Assembly: GCA_007131625.1 (NCBI GenBank)
Contig: SLQC01000116.1
Location: 1-7,528, forward strand
DNA length: 7,528 nt
From: Balneolales bacterium
Lineage (GTDB): Bacteria > Bacteroidota > Rhodothermia > Balneolales > Natronogracilivirgulaceae
Direction: 5' to 3'
The notes below the pieces were generated by a model. It was not told where the DNA came from. It was given only the letters and a program-made list of their open reading frames with translations, and made no database searches. Each line of letters starts with the position of its first letter. The first letter of the stretch is position 1. The position numbers and the translations under genes are program-made. Shown one piece after another: positions 1-6,207 of this stretch.

Positions 1-156
1 GGCTCCATATTCGACCGAGGTGCTGCGAGCTTCGCCTACCTTGTCGGTTAACACGCTCCATAGCGGATCGCCGCGCAACTGATCATGATCGTTGAGATCT
101 TCGTAGCCAGCTGCCAGGCCGTAGACGCGTTGGCGAAGTAAGCTCAACAAAGAGTG
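1..156 (-). mobile_element. IS1380-family transposase fragment, 5'-truncated and running off the window
   Basis: Read on the minus strand from about 156 down to 1, the sequence translates as a continuous stretch that includes LLRQRVYGLAAGYEDLNDHD followed by QLRGDPLW and a run ending STSVEYGA. From memory, RQRVxGLAxGYEDLNDHDxLRxDP is the hallmark block near the N-terminus of IS1380-family DDE transposases. The family normally has several dozen residues before this block. Here the frame upstream of about 156 loses resemblance and meets a stop at 226-228, with no methionine between. The 5' end of the transposase is therefore missing, and the rest lies left of the window. No terminal inverted repeat or target duplication could be identified. 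This is an inactive remnant, or one end of a rearranged copy. The family call is fairly secure; the exact breakpoint (about 154-165) is approximate. Confidence 0.8.
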
Positions 157-179
157 ATCACAATCCTCGCATACAATCC

Positions 180-431
180 AAGTCTGAGTGTCTGAAAGCG
201 TATACTGTTTTATTTCTTGCTGTATTCATGCTGTATTCGGCTGGTTGCAGCAGCAGTGTTGATGATATGAAAATCCGGAGTTCGGAATGCTTTGAATGGG
301 AGAATATGGACATTCCGGCCACGGGGTGTTCTGGGGCGTTTGTACTGGTATATGGTTCTCCCGTTTCATTATTTTATTTTCAATGGGATGATTCACAAAT
401 TGTCGCAATAATGAATGCAAAGCCAAAGTAG
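180..431 (+). pseudogene. 5'-truncated small lipoprotein remnant
   Basis: The plus frame ending at the TAG at 429-431 contains a hydrophobic stretch (AYTVLFLAVFMLYSAGC) followed by CSSS. A basic residue precedes the stretch and YSAGC fits a lipobox, with the lipidated Cys at 240-242... about 13 bases after the first in-frame ATG at 228. That ATG lies inside the hydrophobic stretch, so a start there would destroy the signal peptide. The frame is open back to 96, but has no ATG, GTG or TTG before 228 and runs into the IS1380 remnant. The simplest reading is that the true start was lost at the IS junction; a CTG at 192 is the only nearby alternative start. The mature part is only about 60 residues (SSECFEWENMDIPATGCSG and onward) and matches no family I recognise. 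It may also be truncated at its 3' end. Function unknown. Confidence 0.45.
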
Positions 432-511
432 TCCCGGACGTCCTCGCTAAATGTCTGACCTTCTCCGGGAATCTGATACTGTTCGCTGAAGAGCCAGGTA
501 TACCCGGCCTC

Positions 512-540
512 TTGACACGAGCAATCGATGTTATTATGCT
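512..540 (+). promoter_or_regulatory. Candidate sigma70-like promoter for the phosphoesterase-permease operon
   Basis: TTGACA at 512-517 is a perfect -35 consensus, followed by exactly 17 bases and TATGCT (535-540), which matches four of six bases of the -10 consensus. Transcription would begin near 547 and leave a leader of about 100 bases before the ATG at 648. The -10 box lies within the dyad at 527-563. If the host belongs to Bacteroidota proper, whose main sigma factor prefers TTTG/TAnnTTTG, this match would be less meaningful. There is no direct evidence of activity. Confidence 0.4.
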
Positions 541-563
541 TAATCACAATAGCATGAAACATC
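527..563. promoter_or_regulatory. Imperfect dyad over the -10 box, candidate ArsR operator
   Basis: GATGTT (527-532) pairs with AACATC (558-563), and inside it ATGCT (536-540) pairs with AGCAT (551-555). The arms are 14 and 13 bases around a 10-base centre (541-550). The dyad covers the proposed -10 box and start site, where a repressor would act. The outer half-site ATGTT/AACAT and the 7-mer TATTATG also occur in the dyad over the arsR promoter (2802-2823), which suggests a shared regulator. Both are short, so the match could be chance. Confidence 0.35.
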
Positions 564-601
564 CATGGCCGTTAAATCGGTCACACAGGCGCATGATTAA
601 A

Positions 602-620
602 CACATGGATGCTCCATGTG
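602..620 (+). promoter_or_regulatory. Perfect 8-bp hairpin in the leader of the phosphoesterase gene
   Basis: CACATGGA (602-609) and TCCATGTG (613-620) form a perfect 8-base-pair stem with loop TGC, 27 bases before the start codon. An upstream CATCCATG (560-567) is also complementary to CATGGATG (604-611), so two mutually exclusive pairings are possible. No T run follows, so it is not a classical terminator. It could be an operator or a leader structure affecting translation. Confidence 0.35.
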
Positions 621-647
621 ACATTATGAATTCAAACTTTTAATCAT

Positions 648-1412
648 ATGAGAATTGCCCTCTTCAGTGATATTCACGCCAATATCGATGCCCTTGAGCC
701 GGTTCTTGAGGATATCTACAAACGTTCACCGGATGCGGTCTACTGCCTCGGCGACCTTGTCGGATACGCTCCCTATCCCAACGAAGTGATACAAACTATC
801 CGGGCAAAAGGCATTCCCGTCATAGCCGGAAACTATGATCAGGGAGTCGGACTCAACAGCGATGACTGTGGATGTGCTTATAAAACGGATGAAGACAAAG
901 CTCGAGGTGAGGAATCTATTGCCTATACCAATGAGATCATCACAGATGAAAACCGTGCCTATCTTCGCTCTTTGCCGGCACATCTGAGAATTGAGTTCGG
1001 GGTGAATACCGAACCATATCATGTACTGCTGGTGCATGGAAGCCCGCGGAAAATCAACGAGTATCTGTTTGAAGACCGAACAGACAAAAGCATGCTTCAG
1101 ATGATGGAGAAAGCCAACGCGCACATCATGGTTTTTGGTCACACCCATATACCGTATCACAAAAAACTGGAAGATAGTGACGGGAACTTCTGGCATGCCA
1201 TCAATATCGGAGCGGTTGGGAAACCCAAAGACGGTGACCCGCGGGCCTGTTATGTCATGTTTGAATGGGATGGCGATCTCGACCTGGCTGATCCGGAAGC
1301 TCCCAGTGTTGAATATATTCGGGTTGAGTACGATGTAGAAAAAGCCGCAAATGCGGTGGAAGAGAGTCCACTGCCCGACGCTTTCGCCGATATGCTCCGC
1401 AATGGAGGGTAA
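648..1412 (+). CDS. Metallophosphoesterase (YfcE/MJ0936-like, arsenic-module type)
   Basis: A 254-residue calcineurin-like phosphoesterase, predicted to be a cytoplasmic dimetal hydrolase. All expected metal-binding motifs are present in order: D8-x-H10 in the first strand, GD at 35-36 within GDLVGYAPYP, GNYD at 61-64, H130 in HGSP, and GHTH at 164-167, followed by NIGAVGKPKDGDPRA. The usual GNHD has Tyr in place of His at residue 63, a change I recall as normal for this subfamily. After it comes a loop containing DDCGC (Cys74 and Cys76). There is no signal peptide or membrane segment. The start at 648 places the first beta strand (MRIALFSDIH) right at the N-terminus as in relatives, though no Shine-Dalgarno sequence precedes it. 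The stop codon directly abuts the start of the ACR3-like permease, so the two are surely cotranscribed. The physiological substrate is unknown; an organic phosphate or arsenate ester or a nucleotide would be guesses. Confidence 0.9.
   Translation: MRIALFSDIHANIDALEPVLEDIYKRSPDAVYCLGDLVGYAPYPNEVIQTIRAKGIPVIAGNYDQGVGLNSDDCGCAYKTDEDKARGEESIAYTNEIITDENRAYLRSLPAHLRIEFGVNTEPYHVLLVHGSPRKINEYLFEDRTDKSMLQMMEKANAHIMVFGHTHIPYHKKLEDSDGNFWHAINIGAVGKPKDGDPRACYVMFEWDGDLDLADPEAPSVEYIRVEYDVEKAANAVEESPLPDAFADMLRNGG
1404..1408 (+). promoter_or_regulatory. Shine-Dalgarno site of the permease gene
   Basis: GGAGG lies within the last codons of the phosphoesterase gene, four bases before the permease ATG at 1413. 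It fixes that start and indicates coupled translation. It is the only strong Shine-Dalgarno match seen at a gene start in this window. Confidence 0.7.
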
Positions 1413-2366
1413 ATGACCCGTGAAACCCTTGAAAGATACCAGGTTCTGGTTTACATGGCCGCAATCGTTGCCGGATTGTCGGCAGGCACGCTTTTTCCGG
1501 CCATCGGCGGAGCAATGGAAGCGGCTATCTGGCCGGTGCTCGGATTGCTGCTGTATGTGACGTTCACTCAGGTGCCTTTGGGTAATCTTCACCAGGCGAT
1601 TGCCGACTACCGCTTTCTGTACGCAGCCATTATCGGCAATTTTCTGGTTATACCGGTCATTGTTTGGGGGATGGTGTTGGCGCTTCCGGATATTCCGGCC
1701 CTTCGCATCGGCGTGGCGATGGTGCTGCTGGTCCCCTGCACCGACTGGTTTATCACCTTCACACAACTGGGCCGGGGAATCACGCAACATGCCATTGCAT
1801 TTGCTCCCGTCAGCCTGTTGCTGCAAATTGTATTTCTGCCACTTTGGTTTTTTATCATCTTCGGGGGAGAACAAACGATCAGCCTGGCCACGTCGAATCT
1901 GCTGATCGCCTTTGCCGGAATCATCCTTCTGCCATTGTTTCTCGCCCGGTTAACGGAAAAATGGGCATCAGCCGCCGCTGACCGGCAGCAAATGATCAGT
2001 AAAATCGGTAGTTTGCCGGTGCCTCTTCTGGCGATCGTTATTTTCATGATCGCGGTGTCTCAGTCCGGTGTGATCACCGATGCCACATCTATGCTTTGGT
2101 ATCCTTTCCTGATCTTTGCAGGATTTCTTATCATTGCCGCCGGCCTTTCGAAAATTATATCGCGGCTGTTCCGGCTTTCTGCCGGACAGGGCCGGGTGCT
2201 CGCGTTCAGTTACGGCAGCCGAAATTCCTTTGTCGTCCTCCCGATAGCCCTGGCTTTGCCCGGATCTCTTGAGTTGGCCGCCATCGTAATTGTATTGCAA
2301 TCACTGGTCGAGCTGTTTGGAATGGCGATATATATCTGGTTCGTCCCTGGAAAGCTATTTCCCTGA
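1413..2366 (+). CDS. ACR3/BASS-family permease, candidate arsenite efflux pump
   Basis: A 317-residue integral membrane protein with about ten hydrophobic helices (roughly residues 10-30, 38-58, 68-90, 98-118, 126-151, 158-178, 200-218, 228-248, 262-282, 286-311). This is the fold and size of the bile acid/arsenite/riboflavin transporter superfamily. In the fourth helix, VPCTDWFITFTQLGRG aligns by eye with the ACR3 block LxRCxAMVxVWNDLAxG, so Cys109, the only cysteine in the protein, sits at the position of the essential ACR3 cysteine. Near the end, SLVELFGM puts Glu300 where ACR3 has a conserved glutamate. The ninth helix reads YGSRNSFVV instead of the canonical NNFELAI, so this is a divergent branch and not a textbook ACR3. 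Its neighbours (phosphoesterase with zero gap, ArsR convergent 48 bases away) support metalloid export from the cytoplasm. Substrate specificity is inferred; other BASS substrates remain possible. No terminator hairpin was found between its stop and arsR. Confidence 0.8.
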   Translation: MTRETLERYQVLVYMAAIVAGLSAGTLFPAIGGAMEAAIWPVLGLLLYVTFTQVPLGNLHQAIADYRFLYAAIIGNFLVIPVIVWGMVLALPDIPALRIGVAMVLLVPCTDWFITFTQLGRGITQHAIAFAPVSLLLQIVFLPLWFFIIFGGEQTISLATSNLLIAFAGIILLPLFLARLTEKWASAAADRQQMISKIGSLPVPLLAIVIFMIAVSQSGVITDATSMLWYPFLIFAGFLIIAAGLSKIISRLFRLSAGQGRVLAFSYGSRNSFVVLPIALALPGSLELAAIVIVLQSLVELFGMAIYIWFVPGKLFP

Positions 2367-2414
2367 CAATGAGGGCCTGTTCTTCCTGAAATAAGCACTT
2401 CGATACGACGGTGT

Positions 2415-2774
2415 TTATGACTTACAATCTTTTGATACCTCACCGATTTGCACTTTATCTTTAGACATCATTTTTTCGCAAAACCGGTCGAATAATTCGC
2501 AACATTCACGGAGTACCTCCGGGTTTACATCGTAGCAAATCGATGCTCCGCTGATAGTTCCCTTGATCAAACCGGTCTCTTTCAATGCTTTCAAATGTTG
2601 TGACACCGTCGATTGTGCCAGGGGCAGTTTCTCTGAAATATGACCGCACATACATTCTTTCCGGTCGGCCAAAATTTCCAGTATGGCCAGACGTGCGGGA
2701 TGAGAAAGTGCTTTGGTCAGTTCAGAAAAACGTTTTTTTTCACTGTCGAATTCTGAAGATTTGGATAAAACCAT
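2415..2774 (-). CDS. arsR: ArsR/SmtB-family metalloid-responsive repressor
   Basis: A 119-residue winged helix-turn-helix repressor of the usual ArsR length. The dimerisation and entry region is KALSHPARLAILEILADRKE (21-40), the recognition helix region is LAQSTVSQHLKALKETGLI (52-70), and the wing follows as KGTISGASICYDV. ECMCG (40-44) sits where E. coli ArsR has ELCVCDLC, so Cys41 and Cys43 match its first two As(III) ligands. The third ligand position is Ile46, so a third thiolate, if used, must come from elsewhere. Cys80, Cys91, Cys92, Cys99 and Cys117 are available, and the C-terminal Cys91-Cys92 pair is notable. It is convergent with the permease operon and has its own promoter region. 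It lies downstream of, and in the same direction as, the reductase genes. It is expected to repress its own gene and probably the phosphoesterase-permease operon, releasing DNA on binding As(III) or Sb(III). Confidence 0.9.
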   Translation of the reverse strand: MVLSKSSEFDSEKKRFSELTKALSHPARLAILEILADRKECMCGHISEKLPLAQSTVSQHLKALKETGLIKGTISGASICYDVNPEVLRECCELFDRFCEKMMSKDKVQIGEVSKDCKS

Positions 2775-2784
2775 GGCTTAAAAA

Positions 2785-2798
2785 TGAGAAGATTCTCA
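2785..2798. promoter_or_regulatory. Palindrome TGAGAA-GA-TTCTCA in the arsR leader
   Basis: TGAGAA (2785-2790) and TTCTCA (2793-2798) are perfect inverted repeats around two bases, ending 10 bases upstream of the arsR start codon. The two-base gap is too small for an RNA hairpin loop unless inner pairs open, so a protein-binding site is the better reading. It lies downstream of the proposed transcription start and could be a second operator. Confidence 0.3.
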
Positions 2799-2801
2799 GG
2801 T

Positions 2802-2824
2802 ATTATGTTGGAAATAACATTATA
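2802..2824 (-). promoter_or_regulatory. arsR -10 box embedded in a dyad operator
   Basis: ATTATGTT (2802-2809) and AACATTAT (2816-2823) form a dyad with seven of eight positions matching around a 6-base spacer. On the minus strand, TATAAT (complement of 2819-2824) is a perfect -10 box and would start transcription near 2812, about 38 bases before the arsR ATG. No good -35 hexamer is found at 16-18 bases, which leaves the promoter weaker than its -10 suggests. A repressor bound to the dyad would cover the -10 box and the start site, typical of ArsR autoregulation. Confidence 0.45.
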
Positions 2825-2864
2825 TAAATGCGCTGAATCCAATGTATATGATCAGCGATTGTAT

Positions 2865-2899
2865 AAAACCCATACTGGACTTAACGTTCGCTTAGTATG
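2865..2899 (-). terminator. Weak candidate terminator after the reductase gene
   Basis: On the minus strand CATACT (complement of 2894-2899) can pair with AGTATG (complement of 2871-2876), followed by GGTTTTA. The loop is 17 bases and the stem is A/T-rich with only six pairs, so this is a poor intrinsic terminator. No better hairpin was seen between the reductase stop at 2988 and arsR, and read-through into arsR is possible. Confidence 0.2.
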
Positions 2900-2987
2900 A
2901 TTCGTCGCCTTATCAGGTTTCATATGTTTAAAAATTTCTGATTAATAAGGATGAACCGCGTAAGCGAAGTGTCCATGACGATTATAA

Positions 2988-5900
2988 TCATGCTATTGTG
3001 TGTCGGATTGCTGTCATAGCCATTTCATCTTCAAATCGCTCCAGTTTTACATGGGTGTCATAAAAAACCGCACTTGCCCCCACCGGATCGGTGAGGCAGG
3101 TGTTTTTCAGATACGGATCAATACCCATGACGGCATTGGCATGGATACCCTGACTCCGTCGCTCATCTTTCGGTATAACCTGTCCGTCCACAACCATATC
3201 AGTCGCACCATTGCCCCACTGACCGTATCCGAGCGAGAACATCACCGTTCCGGGTCGGACCCCTTCTATCACTTTCAGCCGGCCTGCTACCGGTTTTTCT
3301 CCGAGTGCACCGAGATCCCAAATACCGTTCCTGTTTGAAAGGCTTGTCATTTTGACCATTTCTCCATCCCTGTAACCCAGTTCATTCGCCGTAATCCGGT
3401 TGATCAGGATATAGTTGGTCGGATGAATGGAGAGCAGCCAGTAGGCGACGTTGGTTCTTGATTTCGTCTGCGTGCTTTGCCGATAGGTATTCAATCTCAG
3501 AGTGTACCCCTGCTCTTTGTCCTGCAACGGTCGTCCCATCGAATCGACCGGCATGGCATGACTGGCAATGCCGGATAGAGGCTCTCCGGTCATGCTGTTT
3601 CTTGCGCGGGCTGTTTTTTCGTGATACATGTTCACCTGACGGTCGTACGCATTGGCGAGTTTATCCCCGTCATACGAATCCTGATAGCCCTGAAAACGTC
3701 CGCCACGGTTCAGCATGTAAACCACCTTTCTCCACCACGGTTCTCCGGCCGATGTTTTCCACCGCTCCTCGCTGAAAGTGTGTGCGACGATATGACGACG
3801 ACTCTCGTTAAACAACCGCATTTCTTGCTCGTCTGCATCCGGCAGTCCGCCATCCTGTGCCGCAATATTGGCGGCCATTTTCAGGTAAAAATGATCATAG
3901 TGGGTGAGGGGTTGGCCCGTCTCAAATCCGTCGGCACCGAATCCGGGCAGATCAAGTTTTTCGGCAAAGCCCATCAACATGGATTCCAGTGTCATCGGCA
4001 TCTCTTCCCCGTATACATTGCAGGTATCCACCAGCGGAGTGATGACCGGTGTACGTACCGGCTGCACTTTGGAGGTCACATTCGGATGCGTACCATGGAA
4101 TTCCCATCGTTCAAAATAGGTACTGTCCGGAAAGATATAATCGGCATAGACCGACGTGGCACCTATCGTAATATCATTGGAAATAAACAGCGGCAGTTTG
4201 TCGGTATTCGATAAAATCTCATTCAACTTGTCCCCGGCGGGCAGTGCGTAATTCGGCGCACCCATATACAAAATAAGAGCTTTAACCGGATAGGGATAAG
4301 CCTCACCGATGGAAGGGATCACCTCCTGGTAAATATCCGATGCGAGCGGGTACCAGGGGCGCCGGGCGGGATACCCGTCGAATAACGTGGATTGCTCATA
4401 ATGTTCCTCATGCCGGATGATACTGGTCCCAAAGGGAGTGGCCGGATCATTATGCATGGACATCACCGGGTGGGCCCCACTGCCGGCACTGTAGGTAGCC
4501 GGTTGAGACATCCCCCCTTTCCATCCGATGTTTCCTATCAGCAGATTCAGGTTCATCCAGGCTGAAACGGCATAATAGCCGTTGGTATGCTGCGAAACGC
4601 CCCGGTGGATATCCACGGCGGCTTTCTTTCCGTGGCTGGTAAATTCCCGGGCAAGTGCGATGATATCCCTTTCATTGACCCCGCAAATGTCCGCCCATTC
4701 CGCGATAGTATGCTCATTGGCGGATTCTTTCAAAAGCTGCATACTGCTTTTCACCCGGATGCCGCCGATGGTCGTGTCCACCAACAGATCGCCATGAACA
4801 GCGGAACCTGCCCGGGGTGAAACGGCTGCCGGCCGGCCGTTTTGCAAGGCAACAAAACGATCACCATCCAGACCCATTTCGGAGGCACGCAGGAAATCTC
4901 CCGGCCGCCCCTCCTCCTCTATTTTCACCAGCCAGGATGCATTGCTCCAGTTCGGCTCTCCGATCTGATCGGATGCCGCTTTGTTGGCTGCCGACAGATA
5001 GGTATTGTCATAGCGTTCGTTTTCGATGATCCAGCGGGTCATCGCCAGTGCCAATGCTGCTTCCGAGCCCGGTTCGGCAGGAAGCCATTTCCAGGCCATG
5101 CCCCCAAGCTTGCCCATGCGTGGATCGACGACGGCAAATTTCAAACGGCGCTTCGTCAGACCGTTGGTGATTTTCGGAGTACGCAACGGCGGTCCATATC
5201 CCCCTTCAAAAGCATTGGATCCGACAAATATGATAAATTCACTGTAGTTGGTATCCGCTTGCCAGTAAAATTTTCGTCCGTCCGACCATGCTCCATCATC
5301 ATATTGTTCGCTCATGGCCATGCAGGCAAAATAGAGCGAGCCCTGGCAGACCGTGGTGTGCCCGTGCCGGTTGTTAGTACCAAACGACTGATTGATAAAC
5401 CTTTGCACAAACTGGCTGCGGCCGGATTTCATACGACCCCAGTTAAAAACCAGCTGATTGTTTTTCGGTCCGAGGTCGGGGTGGTCGGGATCGATCAGCA
5501 CATCCAGATCATCGCGGTACTTCTCCTTGAACTGCTCTACCGACAGAGCACCGGCCTTGATCTGTTCCACATCGGCCGCCATTCGGTTTCCCAGATCCCT
5601 GTCACGCAGTTTGTATATATCTTTCAGCCCTTCCACATTCCGATTCTCTTCGCCGGGCACATCGGGAAAAATTCTGCCGCCTTCCACTATTTCGTTGACG
5701 GCCTGGTCAAACGGAATGGATTTGAATTTTCCTTCACCCCGTTTGCCGGTTCGTTTCAACACTTTGCGAATACGGTACGGGTCGTACAGGATCTGTATAC
5801 CGGCCTGACCTTTCGGGCAAATGGCTCCGTCCAGTTTGGCGATATCGCGATCGGCAGGACTATGGTGATAACCAATATGTGGTGTCATGGTCCAGGGACT

Positions 5901-6179
5901 GTATGGATTTCCATCCACCTTTACCAGCACACCGTCGACGAATTTGGTTTTAATGGCACACCCTGTATTGCAGTTCATGCAGGTGGTGTAGAGAATATTT
6001 TCGGGTTTGGAGAGCTCGTAAAACTCTTCGGGAGTCAGGTCGTTTCTTTCTGCACGCTCCAATAAATTGCAACCTGCGGCAGCAGTTCCGGCCAGCAAGG
6101 TGGTCCAGCCAAGTAAAGCGGAAGATTTCAGAAAGTCGCGGCGACTTAACGGTGCAGTAGTGTTTTTTTGATCATTCAT
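2988..6179 (-). CDS. Tat-exported molybdopterin oxidoreductase, TtrA/SrdA-like respiratory reductase catalytic subunit
   Basis: A 1063-residue DMSO-reductase-superfamily protein. The ATG at 6179 is chosen because a twin-arginine signal (SRRDFLK, 12-18, then a hydrophobic stretch to about 36) begins right after it; the longer open frame to 6374 would overlap the NrfD gene and bury this signal. The signal ends TAAAGC, so Cys37 may be lipidated. An FeS motif follows: Cys67-x2-Cys70-x3-Cys74-x46-Cys121. Cys278 (TTVCQGS) is the likely molybdenum ligand. Cofactor-binding segments include LPAEPGSEAAL (about 366-376), IGNIGWKGG (548-556) and SNDITIGATSVYADYIFPDS (667-686), and the C-terminal beta-barrel domain spans about 890-1045. 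A charged insertion at about 180-245 (LRDRDL, then LIDPDHPDLGPKNNQ) and the long length recall TtrA/SrdA-type enzymes and not ArrA or PsrA. The protein would act outside the cytoplasm, fed by the NrfD subunit encoded 28 bases upstream. Substrate (tetrathionate, selenate, arsenate or other) cannot be fixed from sequence. No Shine-Dalgarno sequence is visible. Confidence 0.85.
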   Translation of the reverse strand: MNDQKNTTAPLSRRDFLKSSALLGWTTLLAGTAAAGCNLLERAERNDLTPEEFYELSKPENILYTTCMNCNTGCAIKTKFVDGVLVKVDGNPYSPWTMTPHIGYHHSPADRDIAKLDGAICPKGQAGIQILYDPYRIRKVLKRTGKRGEGKFKSIPFDQAVNEIVEGGRIFPDVPGEENRNVEGLKDIYKLRDRDLGNRMAADVEQIKAGALSVEQFKEKYRDDLDVLIDPDHPDLGPKNNQLVFNWGRMKSGRSQFVQRFINQSFGTNNRHGHTTVCQGSLYFACMAMSEQYDDGAWSDGRKFYWQADTNYSEFIIFVGSNAFEGGYGPPLRTPKITNGLTKRRLKFAVVDPRMGKLGGMAWKWLPAEPGSEAALALAMTRWIIENERYDNTYLSAANKAASDQIGEPNWSNASWLVKIEEEGRPGDFLRASEMGLDGDRFVALQNGRPAAVSPRAGSAVHGDLLVDTTIGGIRVKSSMQLLKESANEHTIAEWADICGVNERDIIALAREFTSHGKKAAVDIHRGVSQHTNGYYAVSAWMNLNLLIGNIGWKGGMSQPATYSAGSGAHPVMSMHNDPATPFGTSIIRHEEHYEQSTLFDGYPARRPWYPLASDIYQEVIPSIGEAYPYPVKALILYMGAPNYALPAGDKLNEILSNTDKLPLFISNDITIGATSVYADYIFPDSTYFERWEFHGTHPNVTSKVQPVRTPVITPLVDTCNVYGEEMPMTLESMLMGFAEKLDLPGFGADGFETGQPLTHYDHFYLKMAANIAAQDGGLPDADEQEMRLFNESRRHIVAHTFSEERWKTSAGEPWWRKVVYMLNRGGRFQGYQDSYDGDKLANAYDRQVNMYHEKTARARNSMTGEPLSGIASHAMPVDSMGRPLQDKEQGYTLRLNTYRQSTQTKSRTNVAYWLLSIHPTNYILINRITANELGYRDGEMVKMTSLSNRNGIWDLGALGEKPVAGRLKVIEGVRPGTVMFSLGYGQWGNGATDMVVDGQVIPKDERRSQGIHANAVMGIDPYLKNTCLTDPVGASAVFYDTHVKLERFEDEMAMTAIRHTIA

Positions 6180-6207
6180 AAAAAAATCCGGTATTACACA
6201 GTCTGAT

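Noticed and set aside
380..562. Minus-strand frame of 60 residues containing CSCQEAGYTWLFSEQ and a hydrophobic end
   Set aside because: It has a plausible-looking middle but no recognisable family, no ribosome-binding site, and it overlaps the lipoprotein remnant and the proposed promoter. It could be a decayed gene fragment, but nothing supports that beyond an open frame.
431..642. Plus-strand open stretch of about 70 codons after the lipoprotein remnant
   Set aside because: It has no upstream start and an unconvincing composition; it is best explained by chance.
726..1874. Long minus-strand open frame opposite the phosphoesterase and permease genes
   Set aside because: It is an antisense shadow spanning two well-supported genes; its protein is rich in His, Gln and Arg and has no recognisable domain.
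2367..2414. Search for a bidirectional terminator between the convergent permease and arsR genes
   Set aside because: No stem longer than about three pairs and no T run was found on either strand.
2980..2989. Palindrome GATTATAATC at the end of the reductase gene
   Set aside because: It is short, A/T-rich, without a spacer for a hairpin or a following T run, and overlaps the coding end; likely chance.
4842..6065. Long plus-strand open frame of 407 codons opposite the molybdoenzyme
   Set aside because: It is an antisense shadow of the strongly supported reductase gene, with no family features of its own.
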